The position numbers and the translations under genes are program-made. Source: Polytrichum commune (Eukaryota > Streptophyta > Polytrichopsida > Polytrichales > Polytrichaceae). From it: a stretch of DNA of 64,000 bases. The stretch is taken from contig OX485803.1 of NCBI GenBank assembly GCA_950295325.1, forward strand, positions 55,877,554-55,941,553. Direction: 5' to 3'. The notes under the pieces were generated by a model. The model was not told the origin of the DNA. It saw only the letters and a program-made list of their open reading frames with translations, and searched no databases. Below are positions 38,380 through 50,551 of the stretch, one piece after another. Each line of letters begins with the position of its first letter. The stretch's first letter is position 1.

Positions 38380-40090
38380 AATTGTCAACATTGGAGGACG
38401 GAGTTTGGGCGGAGAGGAGCGATGAGGAGGCCCTGAGCCCTGGGAGGTAGAGAGGAGGAGCTTCGGCAACGTATGTAGAGTCCACAGCTGAGGCGCTAAG
38501 GGTGACGCCGTTCCGCTACACAACAAGTGTAGATCGCTGGATGGTACTGGGGAGGATCGATCGCGGATAGGCCACAACCCACAGCAGAGGCGCACTGGGT
38601 GATTCTGACCCGCCGAAGGCCTAACCGGGGACAACACACCGACGGCATCACGCAACAGGCTTGACCAGGCGAAGCACGGATCGCAGATCACCAAGGTACG
38701 TATGCTCTCTGAGGAAGGGATTGGCTGTAGCAAACTCATGTATGTAACGTTTTTAGTGATCTTTGACTGCATCAGATAGATAGACAATAGATCTTGCTGT
38801 AGACGCGCACAACCCAGAAAAGAAACGAAAAACCGTAAAAAACCATGAAAACTTGTTAAACCAGCAGACATGTAACTTAGATGCTTGCGTAGGATCGTGG
38901 CTTGAGGCATAGGGTGATACCGATTCGCCATAGGCCAGATCGAGGGCAGATTGCCAAAAGGTAAACATACGAGTAGATATGTAGATACAGAGTATAAAGG
39001 CGACTCAAGGCATCCGAAATCACAACACCAGTGAAACGCCGAAGTGGATACATGTGCAATGTAGCAACCCGGGGACAAAATCCAGTAGATCTCTTCTAAG
39101 GTGCTAAGGGTGAGGCCGATCCGCCATAGACAGATCGAAGGCACTACATCCCGGAAAAGCAAGCATAGTCTTGCAGACCAAGGACTGCCCCACTGACACA
39201 AACAAAGTTCACACAACCGAGGTTAAGGCGTGAGAGGGTGATCCTGGACTGGTTCTTGATTGTTATCTTGATCTTGCCTTTATTTCTTTGTATTTGTTGA
39301 TCGCCGCCTGTAAGCGTACACGGGTAAAAAGTGAACAAAGATCGGGACGAAGGCGCTGGAGGTGAACTCTGTAAAACCGCAACCCAGATCGAAGGTAGCT
39401 ACGGCGTCGTGGGTGATCCCGACCCGCCGTAGCCTAATGAACGCGCTCACAACCCATAGATTGGAAGGAATTGCCTAAGATTCACCCTGTGTAGCCGCAA
39501 TCAACATACAGGTGCTACACCCACAGATCATAACTGCGGCGATTGTGGGTGATTCCGACCCACCATAGTCCGATCGGGAGAAACACATCGAACGCGGTAG
39601 CCCACGGAGTGAACAGACATCCAATGTCTCAAAGGTGAAACACTGGAGTATACCGAGGCTAAGATCACGCAGGGTAACGTGAGCGCTTAAAGCCCCTGGA
39701 CCGGAACTGAGATGCTTATGCTCAACTCTGCGCAACCGAATTCGGTAGCCACATAATTGTCTCATAGGTATACGCTGGACTACACCGAGGCCAAATTATG
39801 TAAGGTAACAAACGAGATTACAAACCATAGTCTAGAACTGCGACGTGTTTTTTTACTAACCCTGTGCAGCTATAACCAAGTTGTAAAAAACCACAGGTCG
39901 TAGCAACAACGTTTGTGGGTGACCCCGGCCCGCTGTAGCCCGACCAAAGGAAGCACTCCGTGTTAAGTAAGCACAGGTTAAAACTAACCGTCGCTGCCAC
40001 AACCCTACAGGTTAACGCCGAAGTAGGTCGAGGACATAACCTGCATAACAAAGTGAGCTCACAACTCACCGATTGATAAGATCACAGTGG
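38380..40090 (+). repeat. Repeated hairpin motifs upstream of retrotransposon ORF1
   Basis: The motif GGGTGAyyCCGAyCCGCC occurs at about 38499, 38597, 38909, 39108, 39410, 39546 and 39917, at irregular distances. Several copies fold: at 39398-39433, GCTACGGCG pairs with CGCCGTAGC around an inner GGGT/ACCC stem; at about 39546, GTGGGT pairs with ACCCAC. The region is GC-rich compared with both flanks. By position it would be the 5' UTR/promoter of the element, similar in layout to the monomer arrays of some LINEs. No long protein is supported here. Confidence 0.55.
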
Positions 40091-40372
40091 TTGTAGAACG
40101 ATTACAATACTAACCTCTCTGGAAACAGGAAACCCAACATCGATGTTTAGATAACTTGTATGCAGAAAACAGAGCATAGCACCGCAACCTCCCAACCCAG
40201 TACCATCAGCGACTACACCGAAGTTGACACTACGGACTCTCCACATATCGGAAGCCGAAGCTCCTCCAAACTCACCGCACAGGCACCAAACACATGCCAC
40301 TGCCCCTCTGCACCAAAACCCACATAGCAGAATCCGCAACAACGACACTCAACTCCGAAACCAGCAGAACAG

Positions 40373-40734
40373 GTAAGTATCCTAACCCACACCATCACTT
40401 CACTTCCATCAAACCAGCAGCTCGGAATGTTAACAAAACCATATTAACACAAAAATCTAACACACATATACACAAATCAAACCAGCAGACTCGAACTCTC
40501 TCGAAAATAATCATCATTATATGCAAACTCTACATACTCGGTGTACCTCACCAATGCATACCGCCAAAGAAACTAAGGCATACAACTAACCACATAAATT
40601 GTAATAACCCTAATCACACCCATAAAAGCTCTAGTCTCCTCTACAAAGCCCGATTGCACGCGCAAAAGGGAGGAGGAGACAAAAGCATCACCTTAAAAAA
40701 CCACCAAAGCTTTAGCAATTGTTATGTTTTACAG
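40373..40734 (+). other. Probable intron in the retrotransposon leader
   Basis: A near-consensus donor, ACAG|GTAAGTAT, at 40373 and a pyrimidine-rich acceptor, ATGTTTTACAG, ending at 40734 define a 362-bp intron. ORF1's ATG follows immediately. The homologous decayed ORF1 at 34593-35885 is also preceded by a strong acceptor, which supports real use. Confidence 0.55.
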
Positions 40735-42492
40735 ATGGTGAATAGAGGTAAAGCCGTACATGACGCAATTATGAGAAGCCCCACCGACACCAACATGGAC
40801 GACATTGAAGACACGATGGTGTTGGAGACAATCCCAACCAAGAGAGCACAAGATCCTAAGAGAGGAGGGAGCTCAAGCAAGTGTAAGAAGAACGTGGAAC
40901 TCTCGACCGGATTGAAGGAGACACCACGTGAATTTTGGCTTGGGATCACGGCTATGGAGAAGCTCACAACCGATGAAGGAGTCAAAGCCAAGGATTGTAG
41001 ACCACCTACAAAGAAAGAGGAACTCATTGAAATGGGCATGACGGAAGTGGAAGCAGAGGAAATGAACCAAATAGGTAAGATAGCATTTCCACATGTGAAG
41101 CAACTTCTCTACCCACTAGAGAGGCCGGACGGGAAAGGTGGACAACACTTTAACTTAACCCAACTACCCATCGAAACCGAAGTGGATCCAGGTACGGGAC
41201 TTTCTATTGACTATCACATTGCCGTCCATTTCGATAAACCATCCACGGATTACACCCATCATGAAATCCTCACTATGGCAACAATTAGGCTAGCACAAAT
41301 GGGCATTGAGTTAGGGATAGGATTGGCCGAGCCCATATACATCCCTTGCAAGGAAAAAGAAAGGAATAGCAAAATCAAATTTTGGACGGGTACCATCAAA
41401 ATACACCTCAAGAATCCCAAGGTAGATGGCATTGGAATGCTTAAGGGCATACGCCCTTTCATCTTGACAATAGACAATATCAATACCTTAGGAAAAGTGT
41501 GCAAATGTTATGATTCGGTAGCAAGGAACACTTTGTTATCCACAAAGATTGAAAATCCTAAACTACACCTCATTTCCTCTAGTGAGTTGCATAGAGACGT
41601 CTTGATGGAGAGCTTTAGACGAGGTTATGACTATGAAATAGCAAGCGTCCAAAAGGTGAGAGAGGAAACTTGGGGTTGGCTTATCTCAACCACGCCCACT
41701 CAAGCAAATAGAATTATTCAATACCTAGTGCCATACAAGCAAGAACTCATGCATGTCATCACGCCACAAGCGGCTAGAGCGGAGAGGAGGAGTCGCGGTG
41801 AAGGGCTTACCGAAGAAGAAATCAAAAAAAAGAACGCCACTATGCTATGCCTATATGGACTTCATAAAATGAAGAAGATTGAGGACACGAAAGAGTCTAT
41901 CAAAGCCGTCTTAGGAGGGTTGAACGTAGCATCATTTTACTTTCCAGGACAAGTGGGTGATCTCCATAAAGGCACGGCCAACGTGCAATGTCTTAATGCC
42001 ATTGTCTATAGACAATGGGTCGGCAAGACCGTAGAGATCTTTGGAAAACACGTAAGTTTTACGCCTCACCCAAAAAGCCTACAAGGTGCAATACCACCAA
42101 CCAAAGAGGAACAAGAAAAGCTCGGATTTTGCGACATATCCACCGCAATTGCAGATACACTCGAAGCTACCCTCAACGCCCCACAAATCAAAGGTAAAAA
42201 CTCCATACTCACACGAGATGACCTTGATGCATTGGTTGAAACGGCCATGGACAAAAGAAATGGACAACTCATATCCGAGCTCAAAACCGAACTCACGGCC
42301 GAAATACACAAAGAAATGAGCGAATTCAAAAAAGAGGTATCCTTGGAAGCCGATGTACGGGAATAAAGAATCACTCGCAACTTGACAACCCATGTCAAAA
42401 CCCAACTCGCGGAAATCCGCAAACAACTTGCATTAACCACACAAGCACTTGACTCCATTCTAGCACCGGCTCAACCACAATTGGAAAACTAG
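40735..42492 (+). pseudogene. Retrotransposon ORF1 protein, one in-frame stop
   Basis: The ATG at 40735 directly follows a splice acceptor. The reading frame is open further upstream, but that part is A/C-rich leader. Translation runs 543 codons to TAA (42364-42366). It then stays coding in the same frame (ITRNLTTHVKTQLAEIRKQL) to TAG at 42490-42492, so the TAA is probably a mutated CAA. The central part contains DYHIAVHF, IKIHLKN, IRPFIL and CKCYDSVARN, all conserved in the decayed copy at 34593-35885. The last about 110 residues are charged with heptad-like spacing, suggesting a coiled coil. No known RNA-binding fold was recognised. Its role, presumably RNP assembly, is inferred from position only. 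Confidence 0.6.
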
Positions 42493-44711
42493 ATTGGCAA
42501 AACAATCACATAGCCTACCTACAAAAAATGTGTAACCACACAAAAAAAGAAAAAAAGAAAAATTCAATAGCATTTGGAAATGCTAAAAGAACAAAAAACA
42601 TAATAAACAAAGCATTCCTCAATGCTCCCAAACCAAAACCAAAACAAATTATAACAACACAACAAAAAACAACAAACAAACACAAACAAACAAAAACAAA
42701 CAATACTCACCCTAAAACATACCAAACCAAAACAACATACAAACTCAACACAACAAAAAACATACCCACAAAAACATGTAAACCAACAAATACCAATCAC
42801 CAAAATAAATTACAAAAAACTTGGAAAAACTCACATAACATAAGATGGGCTCGGCCTACCGGCCTCGCCCACATACAAAGCAAAAACAAATACAACAAAA
42901 CAAATCACATAAAAACTTGCCATAACCAATACATGACACATCTACTACATATAATAAGTGTAAACACCAAGAATAAAACAAATACACACCGGCAAATCCT
43001 ACTAAAAACATACCATGAACAACCCAATACCCCTAAAAACAACAAAAAATTAACACCCCTTAAAACTCCCACACAAACAATACAAAAAATACAAACACAT
43101 AACCCCAAGCATCATAACAAAAACAACAATAACAAACTAACGTCTTCTACACAAACATACATAAAAAATAAGAACGCAAAAATACTGCTTAACACCCACT
43201 ATCAAATCAAACCAACACACAAAGCCACAAAAACACGCAAATCCATACCCAAACAATACCAAAAAACTAAACTAAATCACAAACATACAAGCCCAAACAA
43301 CAAAGCCAAATAAACCTCCCACAAGATAAACCTAAAACGGGCTCGGCCTACCGGCCTCGCACAAAAAGAAAGCAATCAAAATCATAACAACACAATAATA
43401 ACCCCAAAAAATAAAATAAAAATACAAACGCCAAACACAAACAACACAACACCCACGAAAAAACAAAACTCCAAAACTATAAAGAATACTAATAATAAAA
43501 CATACACCTCACATATACTAGGAAGGTATGCAATAAATCAAAACCTAAAACAAGCCCCTTCCAAAAACCCCCGAGATACCAAAAACAAATCCAAACTCAA
43601 TAAAAACCAATTAAAAGATCAAAACAAAGTCAAAATAACAAGACATTACAAAGCAACAATAAGACAACAAAAAACTAAAAAACACAAAACCAAAAAGACA
43701 TATACATACATAGTAAATACCAAACTGCCAAACAATAACTCAAATAAAAAAACATACAAACAAGCTAAAATCAAACATAATATACAAAATAACAATAAGC
43801 ACACAGAAAAACACATAACACACATAATTAGTACATATAAAGACAACACAAACGAACAAAAAACAACAACAACCAAATATATAACTAAACACACCAAACC
43901 AAACACCTCACCTCCCTATACCACACGTCAAACAAAGAACCAAAAATACAGAACAAAGAAAATCAATAAATATACCCGGCCTAACAACTTCATCCACAAC
44001 CAAACTACATACAAGAAAAAACCCAAAAATCACATAAACACACATAGCATAAAACCCTATAAAAAACACGCACAACACAAACAAACAAAACCCCATCCCA
44101 AAACATACTCAATGCACCCCCTACTTATAACATGCAAGCACATAGATAATAAAAATATCATTACCACAATAAAAACAAGAAAACCGCTAAAAACCCCCAC
44201 AATAAACCAAAAAAAATCCAAAATCCAAAACTCAAAACACACTAACAAACAACATATTCATCAAGCCACACAATAAACTCCCACTAAACAACCCAAAAAG
44301 GGCTCGGCCTATTGACCTCGCCCAAGAAAAACCAACAAAGGAAAACACACACCCTAAAACCAAAAAAGCCAAACACAACAAACATAACATTAAAACACAC
44401 ACACTACTACATAAAAATATGAACAAGTTTAAACTTGGGCCACCTGGGCTACCAAGGAACCCCGAGAAACCCGAGACTAAACTTGGGCTACTGGAGAACC
44501 CCAATGACCCCAACTTCAAAACAAATAAATACCAACAGACAAAAAAAATAAATCCAAATCATAATACAAAAATAGAACCTAATAGTAATAAAATAAAACA
44601 CAAAGTAAAAACCAATCACTTTAAAAACAAAATACTTCCCCTACATCTTCTAATACTATACTTTGCTAATAATGAAAAGCAATCACTATAAATACCCTCT
44701 TGGAAGTCTAA
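42493..44711 (+). other. A/C-only tract inside the retrotransposon
   Basis: About 2.2 kb of sequence in which A and C make up the large majority of bases and G and T are rare. The long frames here (for example 42528-43313) are products of this bias: with few T or G, stop codons are rare. A short GC-rich motif, GGGCTCGGCCTACCGGCCTCGC, recurs at about 42848 and 43331 and, altered, at about 44300; its GGCC-TACC-GGCC core can fold. The tract occupies the place where the endonuclease and first half of RT would be expected. Confidence 0.6.
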
Positions 44712-46862
44712 CACATTTCTTCATACCTCTTCCTAATATTCTTAGAACCACTACTACGTTGGCTACAACGAGGGAATAATGGATACACATTTGGTACGTC
44801 CAAACTAACAATTAGCTCAGCAGCATACGCAGACGACTTAGCAGCCATCACAAGCAATCTCCAATCAATACAGACCCAACTACACAAAGTAAACAAATAT
44901 TGCGACTGGGCCGGAATGGACCTGGGAGTGCCAAAATGCGCCATCACGGGATGCCCAAACAAATCAAAAACAAAACCTAAAATATTCAAAGCCAAAATCC
45001 AAGCCCAAAACATTAACTACAGAAACCAACCATTACCTGTCCTACACCAAAACGAACCATATGTATACTTAGGCATACAATTAGTACCATCATTAAAATG
45101 GAAACTCCAAACACACATTACCACAACCAAAATGGTAAACCAATGTAAACTACTAACAAAATGCCCAGCAACAATCAAGCAAAAAATAAGCATGGTAAAC
45201 ACACTCATCAGAGCCGGTATAGCCTATAGCTTCTATGTAGTCCCATACTCAATGCCAACCATCAAAAAGTTAGACAAAAAAATTATTGGAATCCAAAAAA
45301 TAATATGTGGGCTACCTAAGTGCACAACAAACATAATAACCCAACTACCACACGACTTATTTGGACTAGAAGCCTTCTCACTAAAGAATGCCTACCTAAG
45401 ATGTATTAGCGAACAACTCAGAAATGCACTTAATGACCCAGGCAGACTTGGCATAATCTATAAAGGACTTATACAACATATCCTTGCAAAATATGGAGGC
45501 GCGGAAGACATACATAGAATCAAATACCACGACTGTACAAGATCACCTACAACACGAACATTATTTCTTATGAAAAAAGAGGGAGGAACTCACCTCAAAA
45601 GCATAAAAACAAACTTCCAGCTACATGCAACTGAACTTGAAACAGAATGGAAATCACAGGCCACAGCAGTACTATCACAACTAAACAGCGATCTATCCCA
45701 CAAATTACTATATAAACTCCTCACACAAAACATACAAAGAATAAAACACATTTCATTTTCCAACGGCACACACTTGATGTCACCAACAGATTTTCAAACC
45801 TACTACAAAACCCCAACAAAACTAATAAAAAACGCACTACGCATAGCAGAACAACTCTTCTGCCAGCAAAGTTGTAATCAAAACTGCCCAAACCAATGCA
45901 ATAGACACCCACAAGCCCGCACATTCCAAGAAAAATATATATCAGACAATAGAAAATTACTACCCAGAATTTCGGACAATTCCTCACACCCACCACCACC
46001 ACAACAACCCCAACAACCAAATCCACCCCCCCCCCACATAAAGAATAACCCAATCAAATTCCCCATTTACAATATACTAAACCACAAATCAAATATAACG
46101 AAAAATAAATACAAAATAATAAAAAAACAATTTACATACCTATGCCAATGGTCACTCCATAACAATGCAACATACTACAAGTTGATGCCACAAAACGAAC
46201 TATTTTCACCAAACCATCCCTCAGTAATCGCACACAACATCAATCTACTAAAAGTATATTATACAAAACAACAACACAACCACTACAAGAAACGAATACA
46301 TACCCATATAACCCCCATACAAACCAAAGACCCAATATTCATACCACCACCTACAATAATACCACACACCCAAATATCAGTAATAGAATGCAACCTAGAA
46401 AAAGACATTAATACTACAAAACACACTATACAAACACAAAACGAAATAACACACATTTACGAAGACACAGGAAGACACCTCATAACCATTCCAACCACCA
46501 GACTAAATTGGCTATGGCAACAATACAACAAAGACACCTACAGGACATACGACCTAATACCACCTCCGCAACCATTTGAAACTGAGGTAGTCTGGTTATA
46601 CCAAAGATATAACTCTAAAATACCAAAAAAAGACTCACTCAAAACATCACAACACACCTTCCTACAAAACCTCCTTGACGCCATCACAAAAACATTTAAC
46701 ATATCACACTTATACTTCTCTTCACCAATAACATGCTCCACACACATTACAAAATACTTCTCACCATTCACAAGAGATAAAATATTTGGATCACACCAGA
46801 CACAAATTGATACCAAAACTACTCACCACACACAGGACCGTTCCCAGACTCACATGTCATAG
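44712..46862 (+). pseudogene. Reverse transcriptase, C-terminal half of palm and thumb
   Basis: The frame is open from 44712 (after TAA) to TAG at 46860. It begins inside RT with YLFLIFLEPLLRWLQRG, the block that precedes the catalytic motif. It continues to AYADDLA (YADD at 44826-44837, the catalytic Asp pair), then YLGIQLVPSLKWKLQTHI and MVNTLIRAGIAYSFYVVP, which fit the late palm and thumb of non-LTR RTs. The RT motifs before this point are missing, so the enzyme is truncated. Beyond about 45600 the protein is a low-complexity connector rich in Asn, Thr, His and Pro. Confidence 0.75.
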
Positions 46863-47449
46863 CCCATTTCGCTGCAGATACCATTACATACGACGTACCA
46901 ATAATCCCTCAAAACTATAATAAACCACGAACAGAACCATTAGCAACACACATCCTTTGCATCCACCATCAACACAATAACTTTGGCACTCCCAATCAGA
47001 TAGACACAATCAGAACAACATTAGAAAACTTACAAATCACACAATACCATATACAAAAGACCCCATGGCACGGAATCGGCTATGCCCACCCACACAACGA
47101 GGAAATGACCCAACAAACAATACACTGGGCAAGACTAGCAGCCAGAAACGATCCAAACACCGTCACACTAATAGTCACACCAGACACAAATTGCTACCAA
47201 AACTACTCACCACACACAGGACCGTTCCCAGACACACATGTCATAGCCCATTTCGCTGCAGATACCATTACATACGACGTACCAATAATCCCTCAAAACT
47301 CTAATAAACCACGAACATAACCATTAGCAACACACATCCTTTGCATCCACCATCAACACAATAACTTTGGCACTCCCAATCAGATAGACACAATCAGAAC
47401 AACATTAGAAAACTTACAAATCACACAATACCATATACAAAAGACCCCA
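46791..47449 (+). repeat. 384-bp in-frame tandem duplication in the pol region
   Basis: Bases 46791-47065 are repeated almost exactly at 47175-47449. The offset, 384 bp, is a multiple of three. The repeated part encodes HVIAHFAADTITYDVPIIPQ and then ATHILCIHHQ, a domain between RT and RNase H that I do not recognise. The first copy carries a frameshift relative to the RT frame, and the second a stop after KPRT. Confidence 0.7.
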
Positions 47450-47579
47450 CCCACACCAAACAATACACCAGTAAACAAGAACCCTAAATGGAATAAACTA
47501 TTCTACCCACCACATACTAACCCATCAAGTACACCCACACCACCAATATCAAACTACGAAACACAACCTACATTAAAAT

Positions 47580-48050
47580 TTCCACCACAATACAACTATT
47601 ACACCGACGGGTCGTTTATCCCACCCATGAAAGCTAATGACGGACACTGGAAAAAACAAAAAAGTTGGATATGAAATATATAACCCAACAAAAACAAATA
47701 TACGTATATCAAAAAAACTGCCCGGCCTACAAACTAGCTTTAGGGCCGAATTAATGGCTATACACAAAACACTCAAAATAATCACAACCAAATACCCGAA
47801 CGAACCTGCACACACATTTACAGACTGCCTAAACTGCCTATACGTAATCAACACACAAATAAAACATCCAACTCATCATAACAACCATGCAGACAAAACC
47901 ATACTAACATCTATGGTTGAAATGCTAAAAAACAGAACACAACCCACCACGATATATAAGGTAAAAACACACATAAACATTGAGGGAAACGAACAAGCTG
48001 ACCAACTCGCAAAGCAAGGCACAAAAAAAGATACAGATTTGCTGCCAAAA
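47580..48050 (+). pseudogene. RNase H domain of the retrotransposon
   Basis: RNase H removes the RNA strand after first-strand cDNA synthesis. All four catalytic acidic residues can be read: Asp in YYTDGSF (47606-47608), Glu in FRAELMAI (47758-47760), Asp in TFTDCLN (47823-47825) and Asp in GNEQADQLAK (48000-48002). VKTHINIEGNEQAD resembles the usual VxxHxxxxGNExAD block. One frameshift lies between the first and second motifs (about 47640). Confidence 0.75.
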
Positions 48051-48289
48051 CATATGAATTTGCACATACCACGCCATACTACTTCCAAAAATACACATGG
48101 CCGGGACCAAACAAAAGACTTGATAAAGGCCCAGTCCGATGTCTTGAAACATACCTCACTAAACATGATAGAGACAACAACCTTAAAAAATTGGCAATAC
48201 AATTCCCCAACATAAACAAATGGACAACAAACCCAGACATAGACAACAAAATATCTAACCACTTTTGGTCTAACCCCATAATAATAGAT

Positions 48290-49053
48290 TCATAAAAAAC
48301 TAGTCTCCTAAAATTCCGTACCGGACAATACATGGGTAACGCTAGAAAACAACTATTTTTTGGTAGAGAAAGATTCTCATTCATTACATGCCCAATTTGT
48401 AACTCACAAGAAGCAGACACATGGCTACACGTACTATTATAATGTAACCAACACTACATACACGCCCTCATAATCAAAAGACATAACAAAGCAGTATGGG
48501 AATTAAGAAAACTAATCTTATCATCACAAAAAACTCAAAATGCTACACCCTCATGAATGCAGGGACATTTAACAACAATCCACAAGAAAATACAGTCCCA
48601 ACATGGCTACTAACATGTACATGTGCACAACAAAGATGCCACTGCAACGCTAGACTCAAACCTGACCTCCTATGTATTAAAGAACTCCCACACCAAAGCA
48701 TCCCCCCACCACACCCAACCAACAACCTCACAGTACAATTCATTGAATTTACATACACTAATGATAGATTCTCACAAGATACAATCAACAACAAAATCCA
48801 AAAATATCAACCCTTAATCAACGACATCACCCAACAATGATAGAAAATAGATCCACTTATAGTCATTACAGCAGGGGCTAGAGGTACTACGCACATCCCA
48901 TCAATGAAACAACTTGAACAAACATTTAAAATCCCCGAAAACAATGTTAAAAATACATTCAAAGCAATAAACACTATTGCCATACAATTCGCTAGCTCAA
49001 TCCTCCAACACAAGAGACGTATGGAAAACAATCAAGCAATCCCCACAGAATAA
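48290..49053 (+). pseudogene. R2-like restriction-type endonuclease (REL) domain
   Basis: R2-type non-LTR elements cut their target with a PD-(D/E)XK endonuclease preceded by a CCHC zinc knuckle. Here the order is the same. It starts with C-x2-C-x9-H-x4-C beginning CPICN (48389), then KRHNKAVW (about 48475), the RHN block. KPDLLC (about 48657) holds the PD, QFIEFTYTND (about 48740) the second acidic residue, and NKIQKYQPLI the conserved Lys region. LIVITAGARGTTHIPS follows. A stop lies inside the knuckle (TAA at about 48439-48441) and TGATAG interrupts after DITQQ (48838-48843). Confidence 0.65.
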
Positions 49054-49085
49054 ATGAGCCAAGACAAAAAAAAACAAATAAAGAC

Positions 49086-49525
49086 ATAAATAGCGGTTTT
49101 TGTAAAAAAAATACTCAGAGGTAAAATGTTTTTACATAAATAACGGTTTTTGCAAAAAACATACTCAGAGGTAAAATATTTTTACATAGATAGCGGTTTT
49201 TGCAAAAAACATACTCAGAGGTAAAATGTTTTTACATAAATAGCAGTTTTTGCAAAAAACATAATCAGAGGTAAAATGTTTTTACATAAATAGTGGTTTT
49301 TGCAAAAAACATACTCAGAGGTAAAATGTTTTTACATAAATAGCAGTTTTTGCAAAAAAAACATACTTAGAGGTTAAATGTTTTTACATAAATAGCGGTT
49401 TTTACAAAAAAACATACTCAAAGGTAAAATGTTTTACATAAATAGCAGTTTTTGCAAAAAACATACTCAGAGGTAAAATGTTTTTACATAAATAGCGGTT
49501 TTTGCAAAAAACATACTTAGAGGTA
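49086..49525 (+). repeat. Terminal array of about nine 50-bp repeats
   Basis: Unit: ATAAATAGCGGTTTTTGCAA, then AAAACATACTCAGAGGTAAAATGTTTTTAC. About nine copies run head to tail with few changes. The array begins about 30 bp after the last codon of the endonuclease and marks the probable 3' end of the retrotransposon. Tandem 3' ends are known in several LINE families. Confidence 0.8.
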
Positions 49526-50551
49526 ATTTACAACAGATTACAAAAGAAAAAAACATTAATGGAGTAGATACAAGAGCAAAAGATGCGAAGGCGAATATCA
49601 CAATAATGAGGTTGAAGAGGCATGTTCCACCCAACCCTAGGGCTTACATATTACATACAACTATGAGTCAAGACTCCTTTCAACTGGTAGTTCCAAATAT
49701 CTTAACCATAGTGGTTTAAATTTGGTTTGCTAAAATATTTATTTAATTAAAATTATATTTAATTAATTAAAAGTTAAACGCAACATGCTCATAACTATAT
49801 ATAATTAAAATTTTCAATAATATAGCTCTCAAGCAACTTGGACATATTTTCTGCCTAATAATTAGTAATTAAAGTATAAAAAGAAGTTACGTAACCCAAA
49901 AAATAATAAATTTCAAAATTGGCTAGTGATTAAAGAAGTCATTTAAGAAACAAAGTTACTTGACTAGATACATATAATATATGTAATTATATATGTGTAA
50001 CTATAGTTAACATCCACATTAACTTCGAATGGATAACATCCACATTAAAATGGAATGGACCAAAAATTGAAAGGACCAAATAGACCAAGACCTAGTAATG
50101 TATAACTATAGTTAACATCCACATTAAAATAGAATAGAGCAAAAATAGAAAAGACCAAATAGACCAATAACTAGTAACTACAATTAACATCCACATTAAT
50201 ATAGAATGGACCAAAGATAGAACCAAATACACCCAAGAACTAGTAACGTTCAAGTGTGAACGCAAAGTGGTTAGGAAATTTGCTCTTGAAACAACGAACT
50301 TGATGCGTAGTCTCTGATAACATCCTCCCTCAACCAACTGAGGAAACATGACTTGGCAAACACCAACGCCACAAAATCACACCTTATAACACCAACAAAA
50401 CAACAGTAAACGGCTGCCAGCTGCAGCTAGCTTTCTTTATTCGGTTTCTGACTACTATAGTGTCCATCCTCGAAAGGGGAGAGTAGTATAGCCCCAATTT
50501 CCCTTTGTCCTGTGGGCATCGGGTTATTGGCATTACGAACGGTCTAACATG
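49526..50551. repeat. AT-rich spacer with three units of about 80 bp
   Basis: Between 49998 and 50248 a unit of about 80 bp (TAACATCCACATTAA, AATGGACCAAA, GACCAAATAGACCAA, AACTAGTAA) is present about three times with drift. The remainder, on both sides, shows nothing I can support. Confidence 0.6.

Larger units (their letters stand above)
38380..49525 (+). mobile_element. RandI/Dualen-like non-LTR retrotransposon (decayed)
   Basis: One element seems to span the following parts: a repeat-rich 5' region (38380-40090), an intron (40373-40734), ORF1 (40735-42492), an A/C-only tract (42493-44711), an RT fragment with YADD (44712-46862), an RNase H domain (47580-48050), a CCHC-PD-E/K endonuclease (48290-49053) and a 3' array of 50-bp repeats (49086-49525). 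RT, RNase H and an R2-like endonuclease in this order is the pattern of the RandI/Dualen clade known in green algae. The apurinic endonuclease and the N-terminal half of RT are missing, and stops and frameshifts are present, so it is inactive. That the parts form one element is inferred from order, orientation and a shared A/C-rich coding strand. Confidence 0.65.

Noticed and set aside
38329-39216. A 295-codon frame on the - strand.
   Set aside because: It overlaps the repeated hairpin region and the end of the 832-bp repeat, and its composition is that of a shadow frame of GC-rich sequence.
40294-40734. An extended N-terminus of ORF1 (690 codons in total).
   Set aside because: The extra 147 codons are A/C-biased leader containing a strong donor and ending in a strong acceptor. 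Similarity to the second ORF1 copy begins only after the acceptor.
42528-43313. A 261-codon open frame rich in Asn, Lys, Thr and Gln.
   Set aside because: It lies in the A/C-only tract, where stops are rare by composition. It has no domain and no conserved pattern.
49086-49525. A CRISPR-like array.
   Set aside because: Units are contiguous 50-bp copies without unique spacers in eukaryotic-type DNA; it is an ordinary tandem array at an element's 3' end.
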